Below, in pieces: positions 34,184 through 42,859 of a stretch of 45,051 nt of DNA. A model generated the notes under the pieces. That model made no database searches. It saw only the letters and a program-made list of their open reading frames with translations, and was not told the DNA's origin. The position numbers were made by a program, and so were the translations under genes. The stretch's first letter is position 1. Each line of letters starts with the position of its first letter. This stretch comes from Victivallales bacterium (GTDB lineage: Bacteria > Verrucomicrobiota > Lentisphaeria > Oligosphaerales > Oligosphaeraceae): positions 1-45,051 of the forward strand of contig JAFZAB010000048.1 of the NCBI GenBank assembly GCA_017548425.1, in the 5' to 3' direction.

Positions 34184-34869
34184 TATTCAACTACTACTTC
34201 CCGTTGGTTCTTCTTTCCTTTATTAATAGTCACCTTCTTGCCGCCTGAATGTTGGACAACCATCTTGTCAGCGTCAAATGCGACAATCTGGACGGCGTCC
34301 AGAAGCTTCGCGCCTTTTTCAAAGCGGCCAGACGCCCTTTTCTTCGCCTTCTCCTCCACGGCACTGACCCAGGCTTTCTCCGATCCGCCTTCAACGGACG
34401 AATAACCGGAATACATTAGCTTGATCTTGCGTTTCGGTTTTGGCTTGGGCGGCGGCGGTGTTGGCTTCGTCGGCGTCGCCGCAGTCGGCGAGGCGGCTGC
34501 GGGTTTCGTCGGCGTCGTTGCCGCTGGCGTTGCAGCCGTCGGGGTGGCTTTGGGTTGTTCTTTCGGTTGCTCCTTTGGCTGCTCTTTTGGCGGAGGCGGA
34601 GCTGGCGGTTTCGGTTTCGGAATCTCAAGGCTGTGGCGGAACGCCAACGGATTGACGACTTCCGGAAGCTTCGCGGGTTCAAGATACGCCAATGAATTCA
34701 TGTCGAAGAAATGCGGGCTGGCCGGCAAGGCGGACGGACCGTTGGAACCGCCTTCCTCTTCCTCAAGCATCTTCATTGCGAAAATGCCGCCTGCAATCAA
34801 CAGGATGAGAAATACGGACAGAAGTACTGTCAGCTCCCATTCTTTTTGCATTTTCTCCAATATATCCAT
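34183..34869 (-). CDS. Inner-membrane assembly protein, PilP/GspC-like
   Basis: 228 residues. A single N-terminal membrane segment (about 13-35) is followed by a periplasmic linker rich in Pro, Lys, Ala and Thr (PPPPKEQPKEQPKE, about 90-150) and a small C-terminal domain of about 80 residues (IKLMYSGYSS...VVQHSGGKKVTI). This matches the design of PilP and GspC, which tie the inner-membrane platform to the secretin. Sequence similarity is too low for a firm choice. It lies between the PilO-like and GspE genes with a gap of only 11 bases upstream. Confidence 0.65.
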   Translation of the reverse strand: MDILEKMQKEWELTVLLSVFLILLIAGGIFAMKMLEEEEGGSNGPSALPASPHFFDMNSLAYLEPAKLPEVVNPLAFRHSLEIPKPKPPAPPPPKEQPKEQPKEQPKATPTAATPAATTPTKPAAASPTAATPTKPTPPPPKPKPKRKIKLMYSGYSSVEGGSEKAWVSAVEEKAKKRASGRFEKGAKLLDAVQIVAFDADKMVVQHSGGKKVTINKGKKNQREVVVE

Positions 34870-34880
34870 TGATAACCTCC

Positions 34881-35876
34881 TTAGATACCGACAGGCCGTT
34901 CGGCAGGCGCGTCAGACTTGGCCGGTGCCCTGGAACCCTTGATGGCGGCATCTTCGCTCTCCAGATTGAAGAACGACGAACAGATGATGGTTGCTTTGAT
35001 CTGCTGTATCGCGATATGGCCGTCCTGGTCATGCTTCGAATACATGCCCTGCCCGCGGAAACGCTGCATCGGACTCTCCGTCTCGATTTCCATGTGGATA
35101 ATCGGCAGGAAGTCGTTGCCGTTCTGCAAGTCCGCAATCAACGCGGAGAAATCATCCAGACGTCCATGGACTTCCACTTTTACGGGAATCTCCAGAAGAT
35201 ACGGCGCTTCCTTTTCGGAAACCGAATATTGCGTCACCGGCATTGCGACGATCTTCGCCGCGCGGATGCCGCCGCTTCGTTCGTAGTCGGCATCGATGCC
35301 GATTTCAAGATTGTTGCTGTCGATGATCTCCACCAGACGGCGAGTCGTCCAAAGCCGCAACATGTTCACATAGATGTTTCCCGCCTGCTCGACATCCATG
35401 CGGAAGACTTCCGGCTCCAAACTCACTTTGATTCGCGGATAGCTCGCCTTCAGAATGTTGTTGATGGCCACGGATGTTTCATCATAGCAACGCTTGTATT
35501 CCGTGTTGTTCGCACGCTCGATGAATTTCGCCGCCGAACCGTAGTCCGTCTTGATTTTTTCATCGAACATCGACGTCGCACGTGCGTTCACAACGCGTTC
35601 CAACGCGCGAAGACCGCCGCTTTCCGGCTTGCCCGTTCCCAGAATCTTTTTGTAGGAATTCAGCAGGCCCTGCATGCGTTCCGCGTCTCGCGGCCATTGA
35701 GACGTCGCAACCTTATGTTCGTTCTCCTCGTATTCCGAATGCTCTTCATCGTATTCACGCCACATGGGATAAACAATGAAATACGCGATGCCCAGGAATA
35801 TGAGAAGCAAAACAATCGACACGCTCAGCAGATTGCGGTGCGATGCCGGCCAGTTTTGCATGAAAGTAGATGCCAT
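34881..35876 (-). CDS. PilO/Amuc_1100-like pilus-assembly membrane protein
   Basis: 331 residues. One membrane segment (about 16-38, LLSVSIVLLLIFLGIAYFIV) is followed by a coiled-coil (about 40-75) and a periplasmic alpha/beta domain. EIPVKVEVHGRLDDFSALIADLQ (about 225-250) is the ferredoxin-like fold region seen in PilO and GspM-type proteins. GGGAG lies seven bases before the ATG. Its place after PilM matches Amuc_1100 next to Amuc_1101 in Akkermansia, but this comparison rests on gene order and topology only. Confidence 0.65.
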   Translation of the reverse strand: MASTFMQNWPASHRNLLSVSIVLLLIFLGIAYFIVYPMWREYDEEHSEYEENEHKVATSQWPRDAERMQGLLNSYKKILGTGKPESGGLRALERVVNARATSMFDEKIKTDYGSAAKFIERANNTEYKRCYDETSVAINNILKASYPRIKVSLEPEVFRMDVEQAGNIYVNMLRLWTTRRLVEIIDSNNLEIGIDADYERSGGIRAAKIVAMPVTQYSVSEKEAPYLLEIPVKVEVHGRLDDFSALIADLQNGNDFLPIIHMEIETESPMQRFRGQGMYSKHDQDGHIAIQQIKATIICSSFFNLESEDAAIKGSRAPAKSDAPAERPVGI

Positions 35877-35896
35877 CTTTTATCTCCCGTATATGG

Positions 35897-38185
35897 TCAC
35901 TTCTTGCCGCTCTTCTTCTCTCCGTCCTTCTCCTTGGACGGCGGCGGGGCAGGCTTGTCGATGTCCAGCGTCTTGAACGGCAGTTTCAGAACAAATGGCT
36001 TATTATACTGGACGCCAAGGATATATGGTGGCTTTGCCTGATCGACAAGCGTATTCTCCAGATAATCGTACCATGGATTCAGCACAACTTCCTCACGGCC
36101 ACTCTGCTCCGTCAGCTTCATTGAGTCGGCCCCTGCGAAGAAGGCGTCCGGCTCCGGTTCGGAATCCGCGCTCTTCTTGCGGTTCAGACGGTTCTGGATC
36201 GCCTCCGTCGTCGCGAAACTGCTGATTTCACGTTGCGTTCTCGGATCGCGCTGTTTCTGCGTGAAACCGACGGCGACCATCATCGTCAACGGCTCGATGT
36301 CCATGACAGTCTGTGTCTTGACTTCATCCTTCTCCTCCTGTTTTTCGGCATTGCGGCCACCACGGCGGTCGAACATCGCGCCGCCACGTCCGCGCGGCTC
36401 CTTCTCGGCCTCTTCCTTCAGCTTGATCTTTTCCTGCTCGATCTTGTATTCGTCATACGTCTCTTTATCCGCGATATAGACACACCAATCGCCAGGATTC
36501 AAAGCCTTTTGCAGTTCGTCCATTGTCCGCATGAAACGGCCCGCGCGATGTCCGCGCTCGACGAACGGCAGCATCTTCGCCTGGAAGTAGGCGATGTCGC
36601 TCTGCGCCTTGTCCAATTCTGGAATCTTCGTCAGGCATTTGCTCAGCTCTTCTTTCTTGACAGCCAAATTCTCCTGCTGTTCCGTCAACCATATATAGGA
36701 ATAGGCCAGACCAGCAAACAGACAAAGGAACAGAACCACGGCCGCAATCAGAAGATAGATGAACTTCGATTCCTTCTCATGGAACCAACGCAACATGCGC
36801 GGCGCAAGCGATATCGGCAGATCGGCCAAGCCAATTCCCTGCAACGCAAGACCATAGGCAATCACATATTCCGGATCGGGCCCCTGCCCTTTTTCAACGA
36901 CGGGACCGTAGATTTCACATGGGCAGGCCTGCGATTCGCTCAGGAAATCCGCCAAAGCCTTCATGCGGCAACCGCCGCCGCTCAGCCAGATCTTCGCCAC
37001 GGGAGCCGTGCTCAGCGGCTCCTGTTCGCTGGACTGCCAATGCTCCATGTTGTTCGTAAACTCGTTTTGGAAGCTACGGAAACATGGAACTTTTGCAAGT
37101 CTCTGCCAAAGCGGGACTTCTGGTTCAACTGGCTTCGCCGCCACTGGCGGTTCGGCCGCAACGGGCTGCTCGTCCAGATTGATCATCGGAACATCGTCAT
37201 CATCCGTGGAATCCAGTTTCGGAATGCGCAGGCCAGCGGGTTCATCATCTGGATTCACTTGAATGACAGGGACTTCCATATCATTGTCATCCAATGAAAT
37301 GACTGGCGCGTCATTATCTTCCGAATCTAGTTTCGGAATGCGCAGGCCGGAGGCCGAATCATCTTCGGATTCTTCCGTAGGCACTTGCAAATCCGATTCT
37401 TCGGAATTCTTCTCCGCTTCCTCGGCGGGTTGTTCAGGCGTTTCCTTTGGGACGAATTGAAGCCAATCGACGTCCCCCCGGAATTTCATTTTCTCCGCCT
37501 CTTCCTCCTTCACGCCAAGCTCGCGCATGAGCGTCTGCGTAAACTGCTGTCCACCAGCCATCATGCCGCCGACGTAAAGAACTTGTCCGCCGACCACGAC
37601 GACCATCGTTGTGTTCTCATTACCAACGTCCAACAGAACCTGCGGACGGTTGTCTTTCTTCGCCTCCGGATGCAGGGCGAAAAACGCATTCGCCAGAGCG
37701 AGGCCGTTCATCGCCACATCGTCCAGTTTGATTTCCGCGTTAGTCGCGCGATCGCAGTAGTCGTTCAGATTCTGCTCACGGCAGATTCCGATCATGACAG
37801 GATTCTTGCGACCGTTGCCGACCGGCATCGGATGGTAGTCATAGACGAACGACTCATCCGACAAGCCGGAAAGCTGCATCGTCTCATAGCCGACCATCTT
37901 CTCAAGTTCTTCGCCTTTGGCACCTTGCGCAAAATCGCTGATCTGCGTCGTCGCCATGAACTGCGGCATGCCAAGATAGATGTACGGCACGCCGAGCTTC
38001 AACTCCTTCAGCCAGCCGCCGACGGCGTTGAACAGCTCGATTTCATCGTCGCCGCGCAAGCCTTCTTCACGGCTGCGGAAGATTTCAGCACGACGGAGCA
38101 CCGCCTTTTTGCCCGAACGCGACAGCACGACTGCCTTCGCACTCGTTTGGCCAATGTCCAGACCTATTGCTTTATCTCGCTTCAT
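35897..38185 (-). CDS. pilM: PilM-PilN fusion with acidic repeat insertion
   Basis: 762 residues. The N-terminal part is an actin-like PilM ATPase (GLDIGQTSAKAVVLS at 8-22; VLLDVGNENTTMVVV at 183-197; LSGGGCRMKALADFL at 401-415). An insertion at about 245-355 is nearly all Asp, Glu, Ser and Pro and holds two GLRIPKLDS copies (280-288 and 318-326). After residue 470 comes a membrane segment (475-497), a coiled-coil and a PilN-like periplasmic domain. PilM and PilN are usually separate proteins that bind through the N-terminal tail of PilN; fusing them fixes that contact. Located 20 bases before the PilO-like gene. Confidence 0.85.
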   Translation of the reverse strand: MKRDKAIGLDIGQTSAKAVVLSRSGKKAVLRRAEIFRSREEGLRGDDEIELFNAVGGWLKELKLGVPYIYLGMPQFMATTQISDFAQGAKGEELEKMVGYETMQLSGLSDESFVYDYHPMPVGNGRKNPVMIGICREQNLNDYCDRATNAEIKLDDVAMNGLALANAFFALHPEAKKDNRPQVLLDVGNENTTMVVVVGGQVLYVGGMMAGGQQFTQTLMRELGVKEEEAEKMKFRGDVDWLQFVPKETPEQPAEEAEKNSEESDLQVPTEESEDDSASGLRIPKLDSEDNDAPVISLDDNDMEVPVIQVNPDDEPAGLRIPKLDSTDDDDVPMINLDEQPVAAEPPVAAKPVEPEVPLWQRLAKVPCFRSFQNEFTNNMEHWQSSEQEPLSTAPVAKIWLSGGGCRMKALADFLSESQACPCEIYGPVVEKGQGPDPEYVIAYGLALQGIGLADLPISLAPRMLRWFHEKESKFIYLLIAAVVLFLCLFAGLAYSYIWLTEQQENLAVKKEELSKCLTKIPELDKAQSDIAYFQAKMLPFVERGHRAGRFMRTMDELQKALNPGDWCVYIADKETYDEYKIEQEKIKLKEEAEKEPRGRGGAMFDRRGGRNAEKQEEKDEVKTQTVMDIEPLTMMVAVGFTQKQRDPRTQREISSFATTEAIQNRLNRKKSADSEPEPDAFFAGADSMKLTEQSGREEVVLNPWYDYLENTLVDQAKPPYILGVQYNKPFVLKLPFKTLDIDKPAPPPSKEKDGEKKSGKK

Positions 38186-38218
38186 AGTTTTTCACTTGTC
38201 GTGTGGCTCAAGACTCGT

Positions 38219-40225
38219 TCATTTCTTCGCGGCGGGAGCGGCCGGCTTCGCGGCCGGAGCAGGAGCGGCGGGAGCGGCGGCGGGGGCTACAACGGGAACA
38301 GGCGCGGGAACTGGAAGAGCGGCGGCTTTGACGGCGCGAGCACCACCTGCTTCGCCTTCGGCAAGACCACCTTCACGCACTTTGACGAATTCGCCGCGAT
38401 TGTTGATAATACGGGCCGTTACGAAAATCAGCAGGTTCTTCGGCTCGTAGGTTTTGATCGTTCTGCGGAAAAGGAAACCAACCAACGGCAAGTCGCCCAG
38501 CAGCGGGATCTTACGGACTTCTTTCGACTTGGTCTGCTCAAGCAGACCACCAAGAACGACCGTCTCACCGCTTTCAACTTCGACGGATGTCGCGATCATC
38601 TGCTCGTTCGTACGCGGCAGTTTGATCTGCGCCATCGTGTCATCGTCATCGTCGTCATCGTCATCATCGCTGTTGACGTAGTTGTAACTTTCCCATTTGA
38701 TGAATTTTACGATTTCAGGCTTCAAACCGAGCATGATGGTCTTCATATCGTTACCGATATTGACACGGACATCCAACGTTAAACCGATCGGCAGTTCCGT
38801 CGGGCTGCCCGTCGGAACCAACGTCGTACGCGTGCCCTGTTCGCCCATGTCGATGCTAGCCGTGTCGTATTCTTCAAAGTAATAGAGTTTGTCGCCTTTG
38901 CGGATACGCGCAGTGCGGTTGTTCATCACCGTCACACGCGGTACACTAAGGCTGACGGCGGAGGATTTCGTTTCGATCATGCGGATGACCGTCTCGAAAA
39001 TACGATTGCCGAGAACACCGCTCAGAATAATGTTGCCTTCGCCGGATTCCGTATCGACTTCACCGAATTTGGACAGCGAGCTGATGGCCTTCACGGCTTC
39101 CGGTCCGAAGCGGTTCGTGAACGGCGGAACGGCCAACGATGTGCCGCTCGACGTTAGCTGCTGGTTCATTTCCACGCCAACGTCACGCAGATCATCTTCA
39201 TTGATCGTAATGAAGCGGGCCTCAATCGCCACCTGTAGCGGCGGCTTGTCGAATTCTTTAATAAGCTCTTCTGCGAAGCGTAGATTTTCACGCGTGTCAC
39301 GAATCACCAAGATATTGCGGTCACGGAAGATGCGGAAGCTTGCGCCTTCCGGGCTGTCCGACAGGAAAGATGTCAGCACATCTTCCAAATCCGTATCCTG
39401 CACGGCCGCCACGTTTCCGCCGCCGCCACGAGCGCCAGGCGCACCGCCGCCGCCCTGCGGGACTTCCGGCACGAAGCCTTTCGGCAGACGGATGATACGT
39501 GTTTCAAGCTTCGGACCACCACCTGTCTGCCCTTCCGTCACCCACACCATGTTTTCGCCGACATAGAAAGCGATACCCATGTTACGGGCGATGTAAGCGA
39601 ACAGTTCCTTGATGGGAACATCTTTAAATTTAACAGTCAACGTCTTTTCCGACTGCAACGCGTCATCCGCGATGACGTTCAAACCGTTGGCGTTCAGTTC
39701 TTCTACCAACTGCGCGACATCCGCGCTTTCCAAACTCAGGCTGATTTTCTTGTTGATCAAATCTTCCTGCGAGCCTTTCGGCAGTTCGATGGGGCTTAAA
39801 TTCGAATCAATAAGAACGGTCGTGCCATATGTGGACGGCAGAGCCAGCTCTTTGTCCGCCTCTTTCATCATGTGCGTACGCGTATATTCACCGTTGATGT
39901 CATCAGCGTTGCCACGGCGGAGAATTTCCACAGTGCGTTCCATCGACGTGACTTCCGGCTTGCAGAAATCAAAACGCTTCAACGGTTCCAGCTTGCTCAG
40001 GGCTTCTTCGTACTTCTTCTTGTCGATTAGCCCCTGAATCTCGTCCAGACGACGGCGCACGGCCGCCTCCAGTTCGCGCTGTTCGTCCCGTTTGATGGCG
40101 GCCAACGCCTCCTGTTCCGAATCGAACGTCTCCAGTTTCGTGATGTCCCCATCCTGCGTCGTGCGGCACGACGTCATCAGGAGGATGCAACTCAGAATCA
40201 ATGCGCTTGGAAAGATTATTTTCAT
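38219..40225 (-). CDS. Lipoprotein secretin of type IV pilus / type II secretion
   Basis: 668 residues. The signal peptide ends in a lipobox (LLMTSC, cysteine about 20). Residues about 25-100 are helical and charged. Then come secretin N-domains (SLESADVAQLVEELNANGLNVIADD; VKFKDVPIKELFAYIARNMG) and the C-terminal secretin barrel (about 395-620), with GETVVLGGLLEQ and RKIPLLGDLPLVGFLF as its hallmarks. A run of ten aspartates (about 527-536) lies inside the barrel domain. The tail is Ala/Pro-rich. It forms the outer-membrane pore for pilus or pseudopilus. Confidence 0.92.
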   Translation of the reverse strand: MKIIFPSALILSCILLMTSCRTTQDGDITKLETFDSEQEALAAIKRDEQRELEAAVRRRLDEIQGLIDKKKYEEALSKLEPLKRFDFCKPEVTSMERTVEILRRGNADDINGEYTRTHMMKEADKELALPSTYGTTVLIDSNLSPIELPKGSQEDLINKKISLSLESADVAQLVEELNANGLNVIADDALQSEKTLTVKFKDVPIKELFAYIARNMGIAFYVGENMVWVTEGQTGGGPKLETRIIRLPKGFVPEVPQGGGGAPGARGGGGNVAAVQDTDLEDVLTSFLSDSPEGASFRIFRDRNILVIRDTRENLRFAEELIKEFDKPPLQVAIEARFITINEDDLRDVGVEMNQQLTSSGTSLAVPPFTNRFGPEAVKAISSLSKFGEVDTESGEGNIILSGVLGNRIFETVIRMIETKSSAVSLSVPRVTVMNNRTARIRKGDKLYYFEEYDTASIDMGEQGTRTTLVPTGSPTELPIGLTLDVRVNIGNDMKTIMLGLKPEIVKFIKWESYNYVNSDDDDDDDDDDTMAQIKLPRTNEQMIATSVEVESGETVVLGGLLEQTKSKEVRKIPLLGDLPLVGFLFRRTIKTYEPKNLLIFVTARIINNRGEFVKVREGGLAEGEAGGARAVKAAALPVPAPVPVVAPAAAPAAPAPAAKPAAPAAKK

Positions 40226-40386
40226 CTTTAAAAACCTTTATTAAAAAAGATTGTGTTTTTTCATCCGCAAAAACATATCAAAGACGTCAATTTAACGTTT
40301 CTTTTCGACGGTTTATTGGTTTTCTTGAATCTGAGGGCCGTTTCACGCGAAAAAAAAACGTTTCAAGTCCATTTTTTTCATGGATT

Positions 40387-41904
40387 TTACCGCTCGTCAT
40401 CCATGAACGTGTGGACTTCAAAGACGGAAACCTCCGTCCCCTCCACCGTCAGAGCCGCTTCCGTCTGGCCGCAACGTTTGCACAACGCCGCAATGAACGC
40501 CTGCGGCGTCTGCACGGTTTTCCAGACGACAGGAACGAATCCCGCCGATTTGCCGCCAGCCCGCAGAATGACGCCATGGACACCAGGCTTCAACTGTCCA
40601 TACAACTCCGGAAGCGATTGATAGGACAGCTTTTGCGATGGCGTAATGACGCCGATTTCCAACCGTCCCTTCTGGACATCCTCCACCGTGATCGGATGCT
40701 TTTCGTCCGCCGTCAGTTTCGTCGCGTTGACGACCAAAACGACTGGAAGCGCTTGATTCCCGGCCATTTGCGAAACCATTCCAAGCGTCTTTCCGTCACG
40801 ATACAGCGCAATTGAGCAACCATAGTTGCCAAGCAACGTCCGCGAATACTGCGGCATTTCAGGCGGATCCGTCTTGGCCAGACGGCACAGCATGACCTTC
40901 CGAACAAAATCCAGCAGGACAAGTTCCTCCTCACGATTCAAGAAGGAGCCTAAATAACTTCCAGACACTTGGTTACGATGTGCAGACAGTTCTTTCAGAA
41001 TGACCGAATCATTCCATTCCGACTGTCTGGCCAATTCCATGATCGCCGCGCTGTCAACCGTCTCCAAAAACGCCAGACTTTCAATCCGACGGCGTTCCGG
41101 CGGCGGGGCGGATTTGGCGGGACGGCGTGGCGAAGGCCGCGGAACATATTGCAAATCAAAGACATTCAACGCATAACCATCCGCCACGAGACTCATCATT
41201 TCGCAAACATTCGGAAAATCGACCGCCTGTTTCTCACCGCCGCGCCGCGCATGGACTTTCTCCCGCCAGTCCGCATGCGTCTCCGCATAGTTATGCGGAA
41301 GAACGCCGACCAACGTCGTCGCGGGTTCGGCAAGCAAACACGTCAAACGAGACGCAAGGTTCTGCCCGTCAACGTTCAAGGCTGTGAACAACGGCACGAT
41401 CGCCACGTCACCGTAGCGAACCAACAGCAACGACGCCATCAATGTCAATTGTTCGCGCTGTCGATCATTCAGTTCACCGCGCACGAAAAGCGAACCATTC
41501 TGCAACAGCTTGTCAATTCCTGCTTTGTGAAATTTTATGGTTCCAACGGCACACTCCCACGCCTCGCCGTTCGGCAGCATGATGCGGCCATTTGCCACGC
41601 TATCATCCGCCCAGACGACATAGACGACATGCACGTTGTTCTGAAGCCGTCCCATCGCGAGCCCCCAATCCTCCATTGCGCTCTGTCCGTTGCCGCAGGC
41701 GACCAACGCGCCTTTCAAATCGCGACCAGGCTCCCGTTGTGGAATCGCGCCAAGAGCTTCCTCCAACTTACCAAGAAGCGTCTCTTCGCGGCCCATCGGC
41801 GGCTTGTAAGGTTCTGGTTTCAACGCGGTGTCATCCGCGCATCCACAAAGGAACAGCATCGCCATCATCATGGCGCCCAGTATCTTACAAGCCTTTCTTT
41901 CCAT
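40387..41904 (-). CDS. Lipoprotein with degenerate MEMO-like and AMMECR1-like domains
   Basis: 505 residues. A lipoprotein signal ends in LCGC (cysteine 22). Residues about 45-255 follow the MEMO order in a loose way (GALVACGNGQ, VVYVVWADDS, AWECAVG, LVGVLPHNYAETHAD) but lack its His ligands. Residues about 318-495 resemble AMMECR1: NREEELVLLDFVRKVM at the start, YGCSIAL in place of RGCIGTL, then RLEIGVITPSQKL, GVHGVILR and GFVPVVWKT. In the AmmeMemoRadiSam proteins these two domains occur together, with a radical SAM partner not seen here. Surface or periplasmic location is unusual for them. It lies 162 bases upstream of the secretin gene. Confidence 0.6.
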   Translation of the reverse strand: MERKACKILGAMMMAMLFLCGCADDTALKPEPYKPPMGREETLLGKLEEALGAIPQREPGRDLKGALVACGNGQSAMEDWGLAMGRLQNNVHVVYVVWADDSVANGRIMLPNGEAWECAVGTIKFHKAGIDKLLQNGSLFVRGELNDRQREQLTLMASLLLVRYGDVAIVPLFTALNVDGQNLASRLTCLLAEPATTLVGVLPHNYAETHADWREKVHARRGGEKQAVDFPNVCEMMSLVADGYALNVFDLQYVPRPSPRRPAKSAPPPERRRIESLAFLETVDSAAIMELARQSEWNDSVILKELSAHRNQVSGSYLGSFLNREEELVLLDFVRKVMLCRLAKTDPPEMPQYSRTLLGNYGCSIALYRDGKTLGMVSQMAGNQALPVVLVVNATKLTADEKHPITVEDVQKGRLEIGVITPSQKLSYQSLPELYGQLKPGVHGVILRAGGKSAGFVPVVWKTVQTPQAFIAALCKRCGQTEAALTVEGTEVSVFEVHTFMDDER

Positions 41905-41926
41905 TTACCGTATCCTCTATTCGCTT

Positions 41927-42760
41927 TCAGAAACTCGCCGCCACATAACTTCCACTGGGCAGATTCAATTGGCCGCTCCGTATCACCATCTCGCCCGCCT
42001 CCATGACGCCGCGGCCTCTCAAGCCCTGCCCAAGAAGATTGGTCAACACCAGCGGCGTATAGCCTGGCGTGTGGCACGACACGAACAAAAACAGCGGATT
42101 GTCAGACAGGACGTCAATGCACATGTCCAACAAATCCAACAGGTTGTTGTCGATTTTGAACAACTCCTGATTCGTGCCGCGTCCAAAACTTGGCGGATCC
42201 AGCAGGATGCCGTCGTATTTCCGCCCGCGCCGTTTTTCACGTAGCAAAAACTTTTGCACGTCATCGACGATCCAACGGATGGGAGCCGCCTCCAGATGGT
42301 TCAACTCCATATTTCGATGAGCCCAGTCAACCATCTTCTTGGAAGCGTCCAGATGGCAGACTTCGCAACCATGCTTCGCCAACGCCATCGTCGCGCCGCC
42401 CGTATAGGCAAAAAGATTCAAGACGGAAGGACGGCGGCCCGAATCCGCAATGCGTTTGGCCATCCAATTCCAGCCCAATTCATGCTCGGGAAACACGCCC
42501 ACATGGCCGAAATCCGTCGGGGAGATTTTGAAACAGACATCTCCTACTTCGCATGTCCAGCTTTCAGGCAGACGCCGCGCAAACGTCCAATGATTGCCGT
42601 CTTCCCGCGTGAAGAAGCCGTCCGCCTTCCGCCAAACATCCGTCTGCAATGACGGACGCCACACGGCCTGCGAACATGGGCGGTCCAGCACATAGTCGCC
42701 AAACCGCTCCAACTTCCGCCCTGCCCCGCTGTCCAGTAGCTCGTATTTCATCTGATTCAC
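41927..42760 (-). CDS. Class I SAM-dependent methyltransferase, RlmI/RlmK type
   Basis: 277 residues from the GTG at 42760, with AGAAGA eight bases upstream; an ATG at 42751 is an alternative. The SAM-binding motif is LNLFAYTGGATMALA, followed by CHLDASKKMVDWAHRN. The catalytic or base-binding region DGILLDPPSFGRG is typical of rRNA methyltransferases of the Methyltrans_SAM (PF10672) group, which modify 23S rRNA. No PUA domain is present. It precedes the MEMO-like lipoprotein gene by 22 bases and so may lead the pilus transcript. Exact target unknown. Confidence 0.85.
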   Translation of the reverse strand: MNQMKYELLDSGAGRKLERFGDYVLDRPCSQAVWRPSLQTDVWRKADGFFTREDGNHWTFARRLPESWTCEVGDVCFKISPTDFGHVGVFPEHELGWNWMAKRIADSGRRPSVLNLFAYTGGATMALAKHGCEVCHLDASKKMVDWAHRNMELNHLEAAPIRWIVDDVQKFLLREKRRGRKYDGILLDPPSFGRGTNQELFKIDNNLLDLLDMCIDVLSDNPLFLFVSCHTPGYTPLVLTNLLGQGLRGRGVMEAGEMVIRSGQLNLPSGSYVAASF

Positions 42761-42772
42761 AAAAACATCTTC

Positions 42773-42832
42773 TCTAGATTGTCTAGAGCTTCTAGATTTC
42801 TTTTATCCCTTGAATCCCTTTTTATCCCTTCT
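42773..42832 (+). repeat. 9-mer array (3 x TCTAGANNN) and 10-mer array (3 x ATCCCTT-type)
   Basis: Units TCTAGATTG, TCTAGAGCT and TCTAGATTT (42773-42799) are followed by TTATCCCTTG, AATCCCTTTT and TATCCCTTCT (42803-42832). They occupy the short gap between iorA and the methyltransferase gene. Confidence 0.85.
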
Positions 42833-42859
42833 CTTTCTTATACCTTATATAATAAGATT

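Noticed and set aside
34869..36041. A 390-codon plus-strand frame opposite the PilO-like gene
   Set aside because: Antisense of a gene with a membrane segment, ribosome site and operon context; no domain seen.
37385..38782. A 465-codon plus-strand frame across the PilM and secretin genes
   Set aside because: It crosses two genes that are certain on the other strand, and its composition (Arg, His, Leu) is that of an antisense frame.
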